Shown here piece by piece: positions 54,381 to 62,135 of a DNA stretch of 64,000 nt. Within the stretch, counting starts at the first letter, position 1. Each line of letters begins with the position of its first letter. The notes beneath the pieces were generated by a model that worked only from the letters and a program-made list of their open reading frames with translations, was not told where the DNA came from and searched no databases. Location: the NCBI RefSeq assembly GCF_024599795.1, contig NZ_CP102246.1, positions 1,922,001 through 1,986,000 on the forward strand, written 5' to 3'. This DNA comes from Enterobacter cloacae complex sp. R_G8 (GTDB lineage: Bacteria > Pseudomonadota > Gammaproteobacteria > Enterobacterales > Enterobacteriaceae). The translations under genes and the position numbers were made by a program.

Positions 54381-54905
54381 TCAGTTCATGCAGGCGATAC
54401 GGGCGACGGTTTCCGTGCCGGAGGCCAGCACTTTATCGTCCAGCAGATACACGGTGCTGGTGGCCACTTCACCCGGTTTAATCTGCGGGAAGATATAGTC
54501 GGTCACGTCTTTATCCGCGGTCTGGCCACCGAGCTTGCGGTGCTGGCTGGTGACGGTCAGATGGATCCGTTTGCCCGACACGTCTACGTCGTAACGCACT
54601 TCACGGTTCACCGCTTTGGGAAGTCCGTCGCGCTTGCCGTCCCTGAAGTGGCTGATAGTGCCGATATAGGTGGTATGCCCGCTGAACAGACCGTCGCGAT
54701 AGGAGCGGTAGATACCCCGTGCCAGCGTCGCGTTGTTGTCGTCCTCTATCACGTAGTAGGAGGTGGGGGCAATACACTGCGAGGCGTACGCGGTGGTTTT
54801 AAACCCGTACAGCGCCATACCGCCCAGCCCGGCGACCATCCCGCCCACAAACAGCAGGGTAAGCGGGGATTTAATAAAGGCGAAAATAGAACGATTCGCA
54901 GTCAT
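54381..54905 (-). CDS. FidL-like membrane protein
   Basis: 174-aa protein counted from MTANRSIF. One N-terminal membrane helix (about 13-38, LTLLFVGGMVAGLGGMALYG) precedes a periplasmic domain. AAGG 9 bases upstream supports the start at 54905, although the frame is open to 54938. It overlaps the end of the upstream ToxR-like gene by 35 bp, so the two are coupled. The arrangement of a ToxR-like regulator followed by a small single-span protein recalls MarT-FidL of Salmonella SPI-3. FidL's function is unknown. Confidence 0.6.
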   Translation of the reverse strand: MTANRSIFAFIKSPLTLLFVGGMVAGLGGMALYGFKTTAYASQCIAPTSYYVIEDDNNATLARGIYRSYRDGLFSGHTTYIGTISHFRDGKRDGLPKAVNREVRYDVDVSGKRIHLTVTSQHRKLGGQTADKDVTDYIFPQIKPGEVATSTVYLLDDKVLASGTETVARIACMN

Positions 54906-55683
54906 TCCCTGAATCCTTAAAGGGTTGTTGGCAGGCAATAAGCCCCTGGAACTGGCTCATTTTTTCAGAGCCGGTGGTGACGTACAGCACGGCGGCCGGT
55001 TTTTCGTTGGGACGGCGGTCCAGCACGTGACGGGTATAGGTTTGCAGCGTGGATTCAATCAGCGCTTGCTGCGACTGTTTATCCTGCTGAACCATCACCT
55101 GTGTGCCGGGCGGCACGCCGGGCCCGTTCCAGCGCACAAAGTGAACCGGCTGCGGGGTAAAGTCGAACATCCCGCGCAGGAGCAGCGCAATCGCCAGCCC
55201 AACGAGTACGCCCGCCAGAGTGACACCGATCTTTTGCCTGAGCGCATTGCGGGCGCGGGCAGGAAGGTGCGTAACAGCCGGTGGTGCTTCTGGTGTATCG
55301 GCCTGTATCGGTTCATCCTCCAGGGGCAGGGGTTCCGCTTGTGGCAGTTCGCTGCTCGCCTCCCGCACCAGCAGGCGATAGCCGCTGCGCGTCACGGCGA
55401 TGAGCGTGATGGCTTCCTGCAGGTTCAGTTGAGTAAACGCGCGGCGCAGTTTGGTGATCATCACCCGTACGCTGTTGTCCGTGACTTCTACCCCGGCGCT
55501 ACGCCAGCCGATCTCCATGAGTTGTTCCTGGGAAAGGACCTCACCCTGCGCCTCGGCCAGTGCGGCGAGACACAGGCACGCGCTCTGGGGGAGGGTAACG
55601 GTCTCTTGCGTATCCGTCCGGGTAAGTTCTCGGGTCTGTACATCCAGCGTTAGTGACGTTCCAATCGCGATAGGGTTTAGCAT
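54871..55683 (-). CDS. ToxR/CadC/MarT-like transmembrane transcription regulator
   Basis: 270-aa membrane-anchored regulator. The N-terminal OmpR-type winged helix (about 10-105) contains LPQSACLCLAALAEAQGEVLS, DNSVRVMITKLRRAF and the wing VTRSGYRLLV. An acidic Pro-rich linker (about 110-145) precedes one helix about 155-172 and a periplasmic sensor domain to 270 with a Cys pair (C249 region and C264 region) that could be disulfide-linked. It lies between fliR and fliC, co-transcribed with the FidL-like gene. It may regulate surface structures, which is inference. Confidence 0.75.
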   Translation of the reverse strand: MLNPIAIGTSLTLDVQTRELTRTDTQETVTLPQSACLCLAALAEAQGEVLSQEQLMEIGWRSAGVEVTDNSVRVMITKLRRAFTQLNLQEAITLIAVTRSGYRLLVREASSELPQAEPLPLEDEPIQADTPEAPPAVTHLPARARNALRQKIGVTLAGVLVGLAIALLLRGMFDFTPQPVHFVRWNGPGVPPGTQVMVQQDKQSQQALIESTLQTYTRHVLDRRPNEKPAAVLYVTTGSEKMSQFQGLIACQQPFKDSGNDCESFYFRLY

Positions 55684-56139
55684 AGTTATTTGATTCTTCT
55701 GGTGTAATGGACATCGCTTCTGGCTAGTGTAATTAATAGTAATGAATGCACGGTATTGCTAGCCGAAGGCCAGAGCGACATGCTTTTTATGTCTTACGTC
55801 ATATTTTTGCAACCACTACCTAATAACAGCCTTAACAGGATTAAGGTTATTAATCGGGCTTTTATTAACCCTGTAAAAAGTAATGCTTAGGAGTGTTTTA
55901 CTTTAATTATATTAAAACCAATCACTTGCAGTTGTGATGGCGGAGGTGGGGCATCCGTAGCGTTGATAATGAGACGCCGTTATTATTTCAAATTAATAAT
56001 TTTTAATCTGTATATATTTATTAATTGTGTTGGGAATGGGGCCGGGGCGGTTGCGAATGAGGTCAGCAAATTTATACTGAGTAAAGACAGGATATTGAAT
56101 TTATTACACAGTATTTTATTTTCTTTACAAGGATGACCG
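55684..56139. other. Non-coding AT-rich gap between regulator and DoxX gene
   Basis: 456 bp with no gene I can support; the leftward frame across its right part is a shadow. It includes a long imperfect hairpin, ACAGG...GGTTATTAAT / ATTAACC...CCTGT (about 55838-55876). It must carry the promoters of the two divergent genes. Confidence 0.4.
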
Positions 56140-56631
56140 ATGGTATCTGTTAAGCGTTTTATGCAAACGTCCGATCTGCCCGCCATGTTTCCCGTATTTA
56201 TCTGTCGTCTGGTCGTCGGAATATTTTTCTTTACCGCCGGGTTTAATAAATTATTCGTAACGGAAAACCAGCTGCTGATGGTGGATACCCTGCACGACGC
56301 GGGGATCCCTTTCCCGGACGTAATGGCGGTCATCGTCTCTTTTCTGGAATGCAGCATGGGGCTGCTGTTGACGCTCGGGTTATTCAGCCGCGTTAGCGCG
56401 CTGGTACTGATGATGATCAGCACCGTGGCGTTGGCAACTATTGGTATTTATACCATTCCGCACGGGCTTAATTTGATTGCCTGGTTGAGCTGGCTCTTTT
56501 ATCTGCCCGAGACGCTGTATATCGTGCTCTGTCTGCTTCCCCTGACCTGGGGCGGCACGCTGTGTAGTCTTGACGGCTGGCTGGTGAAACGCTGGGATAA
56601 TGTGCGCAAAATTGTTTTTGTGGAGGAGTAA
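56140..56631 (+). CDS. DoxX family membrane protein
   Basis: 163-aa inner-membrane protein with four hydrophobic segments (about 20-37, 62-82, 86-106, 112-134), in the DoxX/DoxD-like family often annotated as quinol oxidase subunit. ICRLVVGIFFFTAGFNKLF is the family start, and AGIPFPDVMAVIVSFLECSMG is the conserved second block. The exact role is unknown; the family also includes redox-stress partners. There is no operon partner within 100 bp. Confidence 0.75.
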   Translation: MVSVKRFMQTSDLPAMFPVFICRLVVGIFFFTAGFNKLFVTENQLLMVDTLHDAGIPFPDVMAVIVSFLECSMGLLLTLGLFSRVSALVLMMISTVALATIGIYTIPHGLNLIAWLSWLFYLPETLYIVLCLLPLTWGGTLCSLDGWLVKRWDNVRKIVFVEE

Positions 56632-56692
56632 CACAAGTGTGCGGTTATCAACGGTTTGAAGAGCATATTTACTGACGCCTGCATAATAAAAT

Positions 56693-56737
56693 AGCCCTGT
56701 AGAGGTAGCGTTGTGCTGCCGTTAAAAGAACAGGGCT
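56693..56737 (+). promoter_or_regulatory. 5'-leader hairpin before the chemoreceptor-like gene
   Basis: AGCCCTGT (56693-56700) pairs with ACAGGGCT (56730-56737), enclosing a second stem GGTAGC / GCTGCC. The right arm contains the only plausible ribosome site (AGGG) for the ATG at 56744, so the fold could hide it. Whether it regulates or terminates is unknown. Confidence 0.45.
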
Positions 56738-56743
56738 GTTGTC

Positions 56744-57907
56744 ATGGTTTTTATCGTTATTTTAGTCGTTATTTTTATTACCCTGGTGATTCTGGTGCAG
56801 GCTGGGGTCATGCCCTGGTTTATTCGTACCGAGGGGCAGCGTCTGCGTACGCAGGTTGATGCTCTGGCAACCCAGTTACGTGAACAGCTCGACAGGGTTG
56901 AAGCGCAGCAGCGCTCAGTGACCGAAAGTGTGGTCACCCTGAAAAGCTTTGCGCTGGATAAAAGTGCGCCGGGCGATACCGATCCCGGCGAAGAGACGGG
57001 CTCCAGCCGTCAGTTCTTCAATTCACTGGTCAAAGAGATCGGCGAGCGCCTTGGCGGCCGCGCCTGGATGGTGGATAACACCGGGCGCATCATCGGTGAT
57101 GCCGCTGGTGCGCCGACGGTGCAATCTCTTAACGATGCCAGCCTGCCGATGGCGGTTCCACTGCGTGGGCTGCTGGCCCAGCCGGGCGGAGGGTTACGGC
57201 ATACCCGTTTTCGCAGCGCCAGCGGCGAGCACACGCTGGTGGTGACGCCTGTCGCTGAGACATCGTGGCTTGTGGCCATTGATGTTCCCACCCGTCGGAT
57301 GGGCGAACGCCCTGGCATACTCCTGCATAAGCCGTGGCCGCTGGCGGCCTTGCTGCTGGTCTCCACCTTGACGCTGCTGCGCAGTCTGAACCTCCACCTT
57401 TCCCGACTCAACGAAGAGCTGCCGTCACAGCTGAAAACCGAGCAGGGTGCGCCGTTGCCGCCGCTGATGCAGGAGATTGGCGAGCAGGTAAGCATGATTG
57501 CGCGGGCAGCCAGCGCGATTGCTGAGGAAAATGAGCGTCTGCTGCGGGTACCTGAAGCGAACGGTAATCTCCTCGCCATGCTGAGTGAAAGCACCACCGG
57601 CGTGGTTCAGGCGATGAACGCCCTGCATGATGCCGCGCTGCAGATCGCCGACTGTAGCGGCGCGCTGGTGCAGCTGGCGAGCCGTGCCTATAGCTACTCG
57701 CTGCACAACGAAGAGGGTGTTTTTGCCGTCGAGTCACGCAATCTGGCGAGCCGTTGCGCCCGCTCTTCAAAAGAGCTTCGGGCGCTGATTGACGACGCGA
57801 TGATGCAGGCGCAAAGCGGGGCGCCCTCGGTCACGCAGAATAACAGCGTGCTGATTGAAGAGGTTTATACGGTCGCGAATACTTTACTTCAGCGCACAGG
57901 CAGCTAG
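56744..57907 (+). CDS. Degenerate chemoreceptor-like protein (MCP without signalling tip)
   Basis: 387 aa. Helix 1 about 2-24; periplasmic domain with coiled-coil start (30-65) and Cache-like strands (GRAWMVDNTGRIIGDA, and VTPVAETSWLVAIDVPT about 168-183); helix 2 about 198-213; then cytoplasmic helices. Residues 327-353 read FAVESRNLASRCARSSKELRALIDDAM, clearly the descending helix of a methyl-accepting chemotaxis protein (E. coli Tar: [29 protein letters not shown]). The universally conserved hairpin tip that binds CheA/CheW is absent; IADCSGALVQLASRAYSYSL stands in its place. It is either a decayed receptor or a specialised non-signalling one. It sits between the flagellar blocks. Confidence 0.65.
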   Translation: MVFIVILVVIFITLVILVQAGVMPWFIRTEGQRLRTQVDALATQLREQLDRVEAQQRSVTESVVTLKSFALDKSAPGDTDPGEETGSSRQFFNSLVKEIGERLGGRAWMVDNTGRIIGDAAGAPTVQSLNDASLPMAVPLRGLLAQPGGGLRHTRFRSASGEHTLVVTPVAETSWLVAIDVPTRRMGERPGILLHKPWPLAALLLVSTLTLLRSLNLHLSRLNEELPSQLKTEQGAPLPPLMQEIGEQVSMIARAASAIAEENERLLRVPEANGNLLAMLSESTTGVVQAMNALHDAALQIADCSGALVQLASRAYSYSLHNEEGVFAVESRNLASRCARSSKELRALIDDAMMQAQSGAPSVTQNNSVLIEEVYTVANTLLQRTGS

Positions 57908-57981
57908 CCGGGTGGCGCTGCGCTTACCCGGCCCACTTTCGGGGATTTTATCGGCCGGGTAAGGCGTAGCCGACACCCGGC
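57907..57981. repeat. REP pair (BIME)
   Basis: GCCGGGTGGCGCTGCGCTTACCCGGC (57907-57932) and GCCGGGTAAGGCGTAGCCGACACCCGGC (57954-57981) are two REP palindromes in opposite orientation, right after the stop of the chemoreceptor-like gene. Confidence 0.8.
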
Positions 57982-58189
57982 ACAAATCTGGAAGCCGCCT
58001 CGCAATCCCACAAGTCACCCTCTGTAATACGTGATTTATCCTGTTATTCGTTTCTATCCCAACGTAAAGTGCCCGCGTTGCGGCAATATCCGCAGCCGGG
58101 CGTGAGAACCTGAAAATACAAGGCGGTACCGAAGCGACCTGCAGGTTTGCTCCTTGTGATTCATTTCTCATCTCTCCGAAGGCTTTCAT

Positions 58190-58446
58190 ATGACGATTCT
58201 GTCCGCACTTTCTTCTTTCTCTCGCGACGATTTCTCCAGCAACGCATTGCTCGTGACGCCGCGCCGTCGTGCATGCCGGACGGCTGGCAGGACACGCTTA
58301 TGCCGGTTCACTATGCGCAGGCGCTGCCACAGGCAATATTGGGAAACACCCTGCCGCAGGAGATGAACATCGCGTTGAGGGGATTACTGCACGATAGGGT
58401 GTACCTGCTGGCGGATTATGTGAAGGAGCCTTACCTCCCGTCTTAA
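58190..58446 (+). pseudogene. Small gene with apparent frameshift
   Basis: ATG 58190 has a good ribosome site (GAAGG, 8-base spacing) and begins MTILSALSSFSRDDFSSNAL, which looks like protein. The frame then turns into an Arg/Cys-rich tail and stops at 58366. The next frame reads on from about 58262 with normal-looking protein (CMPDGWQDTLMPVHYAQALP to EPYLPS) to a TAA at 58446. One base gained or lost near 58255-58275 would join them into about 85 aa. No family is recognised. It could instead be a short gene starting at the internal ATG near 58273. Confidence 0.4.
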
Positions 58447-58540
58447 AACCCTTGCCGGGTGGCGGCGGCTGCGCCTGACCCGACCTACGTTTGCGTTGAT
58501 CCTTGTAGGCCCATGCAAGCGCAGCGCCGCCGGGCAATGC
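58446..58540. repeat. REP-like palindromic sequence
   Basis: CTTGCCGGGTGGCGGCGGCTGCGCC and GCGCAGCGCCGCCGGGCAATGCG form a long inverted pair between the small ORF and the flagellin terminator. Confidence 0.6.
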
Positions 58541-58551
58541 GCACAGAGCAC

Positions 58552-58582
58552 AAAAACAAAAAAGCCCTCCACCAGGGAGGGC
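58552..58582 (-). terminator. Terminator of flagellin gene 1
   Basis: GCCCTCC (58564-58570) / GGAGGGC (58576-58582), 7-bp stem with 5-base loop. Read leftwards it is followed by a run of T's (A-rich on the + strand at 58552-58563). It lies about 50 bp after the stop of the first flagellin gene. Confidence 0.85.
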
Positions 58583-58630
58583 AACCGCGCGTGAGTCACG
58601 CGCGTAATAATAGTGAGGTGGTAACGCAGA

Positions 58631-60148
58631 TTAACGCAGCAGGGACAGCACGTTCTGCGGAACCTGGTTGGCCTGGGCGAGAACGGACACACCGGCAGAC
58701 TGCAGGATGTTCGCGCGGCTCATGGCAGAAACTTCAACGGAGAAGTCCGCATCCAGCACGCGGGAGCGCGCTTCAGAGGTGTTGATGACCGTGGTGTTCA
58801 GGTTAGCGATGATCGAGCCGAAGCGGTTCTGAATCGCACCCAGGTCAGCAGTGAAGTTGGTTACCTGGGTCATGGCATCGTCTAGCTTCTTAAGCAGACC
58901 GTCGGCCACGTCTGGATAATCTGGGGCTGTAGTGGTTGACCAGCTTTGCAGGATCTTGTTTTGATCAATCGCGCTGATTGCCGTGGTGTCTTCAACGACT
59001 TTATTGCTGTCTGCATTATCAAGGGAGAACTTCTTGATGTTGCCATCCTTATCTACAGCGTAATGATCATTACCGTCAGAGAAGATTTCCATCTGCAGGC
59101 CTGCTGCAGTTGCATCTGCGCCAAACAGGGCAGCGATTTCGTTCATCTGATCTTCGGTGAGGTCAACATTATCGCCATTGTCGTTGGTGATGCTGGTCAG
59201 GCCATCTTTGATGGTGGCTGCGGTGACGTTTAGCGTGCTTCCACCATTATCGAAGATATCTTTTTCGAGAGTGGTGAGTTTACCTGCGGTGGTATCGAGA
59301 GTCACTGTATCCAGGACCGATTTGGTTGGTGGCGCAGTATCGTCTTTGAACGTCAGGTCTGCGACATAAATTTCATCATCATTCACATCTTTGATATAAA
59401 ATTTTTGGTCGGCCCCTGTACCTTCGCTATATACTTCAATATCGTTCTGGTCATAACCTGCATTGATCTTTTGGGCAATTGTTGTCAGGTCGGCATCCTC
59501 AAACGCCCAGTCCTCGGCCAGGCCTACGTCGATGGGACCAGTAATCTCGCTTGGCGTATCGCCAATACGCGGCACTTCCACTTCACCTTTGCCCATAGAA
59601 ACGGTAATTTTCGAGAACTCAAGGTCAAAGTCTTCCAGGCCCAGCGTTTTGATATCCATCTGGGTGAGGTCGATGTCGATAGTCTGACCATCTTTATCGC
59701 CGATCTGAATGGTCAGCTTTTCACGTGAACCATCAAGAACGTTAACGCCGTTGAAATTGGTGGTGTCAGAGATACGCTGGATCTCACTCAGACGCGCGGT
59801 GATCTCTTTTTTGATGGAGTCACGGTCATCTTTGGAGTTGGTATCGCTTTTCGCCTGCACGGTCAGCTCACGGATACGCTGTAAGTTCTCGGTTACTTCC
59901 TGCAGCGCGCCTTCGGTGGTCTGCGCGAGGGAGATACCGTCGTTGGCGTTACGCGCTGCCTGGGTCAGGCCACGCACGGTAGAGGTGAAGCGGTTAGAGA
60001 TTGCCAGGCCTGCTGCATCGTCTTTTGCGCTGTTAATACGCAGACCAGAGGAGAGGCGCTGAATGGCGGTACCCAGAGAAGACTGGGATTTATTCAGGTT
60101 GTTCTGAGCCATTAAACTCAGGGCGTTGGTGTTAATGACCTGGGCCAT
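58631..60148 (-). CDS. fliC: Flagellin FliC, copy 1
   Basis: 505-aa filament subunit. The conserved D0/D1 N-terminus (MAQVINTNALSLMAQNNLNK through about residue 175) and the C-terminus (about the last 90 residues, ending NVLSLLR) match the second flagellin almost exactly. The centre (about 180-415) is acidic, Asp/Lys-rich and unlike copy 2 (for example DNGDNVDLTEDQMNEIAALF). It is the downstream member of a tandem pair, with its own promoter region and terminator. It contains no cysteine, as usual for flagellin. Confidence 0.97.
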   Translation of the reverse strand: MAQVINTNALSLMAQNNLNKSQSSLGTAIQRLSSGLRINSAKDDAAGLAISNRFTSTVRGLTQAARNANDGISLAQTTEGALQEVTENLQRIRELTVQAKSDTNSKDDRDSIKKEITARLSEIQRISDTTNFNGVNVLDGSREKLTIQIGDKDGQTIDIDLTQMDIKTLGLEDFDLEFSKITVSMGKGEVEVPRIGDTPSEITGPIDVGLAEDWAFEDADLTTIAQKINAGYDQNDIEVYSEGTGADQKFYIKDVNDDEIYVADLTFKDDTAPPTKSVLDTVTLDTTAGKLTTLEKDIFDNGGSTLNVTAATIKDGLTSITNDNGDNVDLTEDQMNEIAALFGADATAAGLQMEIFSDGNDHYAVDKDGNIKKFSLDNADSNKVVEDTTAISAIDQNKILQSWSTTTAPDYPDVADGLLKKLDDAMTQVTNFTADLGAIQNRFGSIIANLNTTVINTSEARSRVLDADFSVEVSAMSRANILQSAGVSVLAQANQVPQNVLSLLR

Positions 60149-60225
60149 ATCAATATCCTTTTAGTTGTTAAAGCTGTCTGGCATTTGCCAATAAAAATAC
60201 GCGTGAATGTGTGCGCATATTTTTT

Positions 60226-60233
60226 TCATCGGA
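60226..60233 (-). promoter_or_regulatory. Candidate FliA -10 element of flagellin gene 1
   Basis: Read leftwards, TCCGATGA resembles the sigma-28 -10 GCCGATAA. It lies 77 bp upstream of the ATG, nearly the same distance as the identical octamer before the second flagellin gene. The -35 half (TTCA) is poor. Confidence 0.4.
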
Positions 60234-60303
60234 GATAAACGGAATCACTGAAATATTTTGTGGGTAACCTTTTGCGTATTACCTCAATGACAAGATAGGG
60301 ATA

Positions 60304-60329
60304 TAAAAAAGCCCCCCGCAAGGGAGGGC
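60304..60329 (-). terminator. Terminator of flagellin gene 2
   Basis: GCCCCCC..GGGAGGGC stem with a run of A's on the + strand at 60305-60310, which read leftwards gives a T-run. It is 28 bp after the stop of the second flagellin gene and resembles the terminator of copy 1. Confidence 0.75.
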
Positions 60330-60356
60330 AACATAATGATATAAAGGCAATACAGA

Positions 60357-61835
60357 TTAACGTAGCAGGGACAGGACGTTCTGCGGAACCTGGTTTGCCT
60401 GGGCGAGAACGGACACACCGGCAGACTGCAGGATGTTCGCGCGGCTCATGGCTGATACTTCCACGGAGAAGTCCGCGTCCAGCACGCGGGAGCGCGCTTC
60501 AGAGGTGTTGATGACCGTGGTGTTCAGGTTAGCGATGATAGAGCCAAAGCGGTTCTGGATCGCACCCAGATCGGCGGTGAAGTTGGTCACCTGTGTCATC
60601 GCTTTATCCAGTTTATCCAGCAGCTGGCTAGAATCTTTCAGGATGGCGTGCTTTTCCTGCTCTGTTGCGGCTACCGCTGTAGCGGTACCACCCGCTGTCG
60701 CAGGATCCCAGGTAAAGCTTGTGATGGTACCGTCTTTATCCATCGCAAACAGCTTAGTATTTCCGCCATCATCTTTGGCACTGAATATTTGCATTCCAGA
60801 CGTTGCTGCGTCTTTGCCTGCAAAAAGGTCCTGTGAAATTTTGTCAAGAGCAGCCTGATCCAGCTCTACGTCGCCGCCAACAGCCGGAATTGTGCTACCA
60901 ACGCCTGCAGATTCAATATCGGTTAGCGTTTTAACGCCATTTTTCAGGATATCTTTATCGAGCTCGGTGATTGCATCTTTTTTGGTAATCGCACCATCCA
61001 GTTCTGCTGCCGTACCGGCGGCATTGGCCTTAAATGAAACATCTAACTCGACAGATTTATCTTTATTGTTATTATCGATAGCAAAGAAACGCAGATTACC
61101 TTTGCCGTCATCCACCGTTCTGACTTCCAGATCGGCTACAGCAATACCAGCAGCGGTAGCAAATTTAGCCTTTTCTGTTGCATCTAAAGTATATTGCGCT
61201 GCTGTTCCGAGGCCGACATCAAAGGCGGCTGGCGTGGTGGAACGATCGGTACCCGCAACTGTAAACTCAGAATCCTTCGGCGAACCATCGATAATCTTTT
61301 CGAAGTCTTTACCAAAAGCTTCCAGACCCAGGGAAGAGAGGTCCATCTTCGGCAGGTTGATATCAATAGTTTGGCCATCTTTATCGCCAATCTGAATGGT
61401 CAGCGATTCGCGGGAGCCGTCCAGAACGTTGACGCCGTTAAAGTTAGTTGTTTTGGAGATACGGCCAATCTCTTCCAGACGGGCAGTGATCTCTTTTTTG
61501 ATAGACGCACGGTCATCTGCGGAGTTGGTGTCGCTTTTCGCCTGAACGGTCAGCTCACGGATACGCTGTAAGTTCTCGGTTACTTCCTGCAGTGCGCCCT
61601 CGGTGGTCTGCGCCAGGGAGATGCCGTCGTTGGCGTTACGCGCTGCCTGGGTTAGGCCACGCACGGTAGAGGTGAAGCGGTTAGAGATTGCCAGACCTGC
61701 CGCATCGTCTTTTGCGCTGTTAATACGCAGACCAGAGGAGAGGCGCTGAATAGCGGTACCCAGAGAAGACTGGGATTTATTCAGGTTGTTCTGAGCCATC
61801 AAACTCAGGGCGTTGGTATTAATGACCTGGGCCAT
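60357..61835 (-). CDS. fliC: Flagellin FliC, copy 2
   Basis: 492-aa filament subunit, upstream member of the tandem pair. The N-terminal about 115 residues and the C-terminal about 80 residues are identical in protein to copy 1, or nearly so; differences begin at TNSADDRAS versus TNSKDDRDS. The central D2/D3 region (about 180-400) is different, richer in Ala and Thr (AAQYTLDATEKAKFATAAG; PATAGGTATAVAATEQ). It is next to fliD, the normal fliC position. Either copy could be the expressed filament. Confidence 0.97.
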   Translation of the reverse strand: MAQVINTNALSLMAQNNLNKSQSSLGTAIQRLSSGLRINSAKDDAAGLAISNRFTSTVRGLTQAARNANDGISLAQTTEGALQEVTENLQRIRELTVQAKSDTNSADDRASIKKEITARLEEIGRISKTTNFNGVNVLDGSRESLTIQIGDKDGQTIDINLPKMDLSSLGLEAFGKDFEKIIDGSPKDSEFTVAGTDRSTTPAAFDVGLGTAAQYTLDATEKAKFATAAGIAVADLEVRTVDDGKGNLRFFAIDNNNKDKSVELDVSFKANAAGTAAELDGAITKKDAITELDKDILKNGVKTLTDIESAGVGSTIPAVGGDVELDQAALDKISQDLFAGKDAATSGMQIFSAKDDGGNTKLFAMDKDGTITSFTWDPATAGGTATAVAATEQEKHAILKDSSQLLDKLDKAMTQVTNFTADLGAIQNRFGSIIANLNTTVINTSEARSRVLDADFSVEVSAMSRANILQSAGVSVLAQANQVPQNVLSLLR

Positions 61836-61910
61836 ATTGATATCCTTTTAAATTGATAACTAACGTATGAGATATGCGTTCGTTGCCTCGCATAACTCAT
61901 TCATCGGAGG

Positions 61911-61918
61911 AATTAAAA
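61911..61918 (-). promoter_or_regulatory. Candidate FliA -10 element of flagellin gene 2
   Basis: The same octamer TCCGATGA (read leftwards) 75 bp before the ATG, matching the position in copy 1. The -35 half (TTAG) is weak. Confidence 0.4.
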
Positions 61919-62069
61919 ATTGGCTAAATTATTTTTCTGTCTTTTTTGTTATTAAAGGAAATAGCATCAGTATTGTGGTCTTTTCTTCGAATCGTAAAAT
62001 CAATCTATTAATAAGCGCAAAGGTATGTGTTTTTTACCTGATGAGATTGTTCGCGATTATGCAAAAAAT

Positions 62070-62096
62070 TAAACTGATCGATGAAATTACCGATGA
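62070..62096 (+). promoter_or_regulatory. Sigma-28 (FliA) promoter of fliD
   Basis: TAAACTGA, 11 bases, ACCGATGA compares with TAAAGTTT-N11-GCCGATAA: exact spacing, TAAA intact, CCGAT intact. It ends 39 bp before the fliD ATG. Confidence 0.7.
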
Positions 62097-62135
62097 CAAT
62101 GAATATCGGATAATCATTTATTACGGAGTAGATTT

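Noticed and set aside
55983..56423. Leftward open frame overlapping the DoxX gene
   Set aside because: Mostly antisense to the DoxX gene, with its remainder in AT-rich non-coding DNA; no start context or family.
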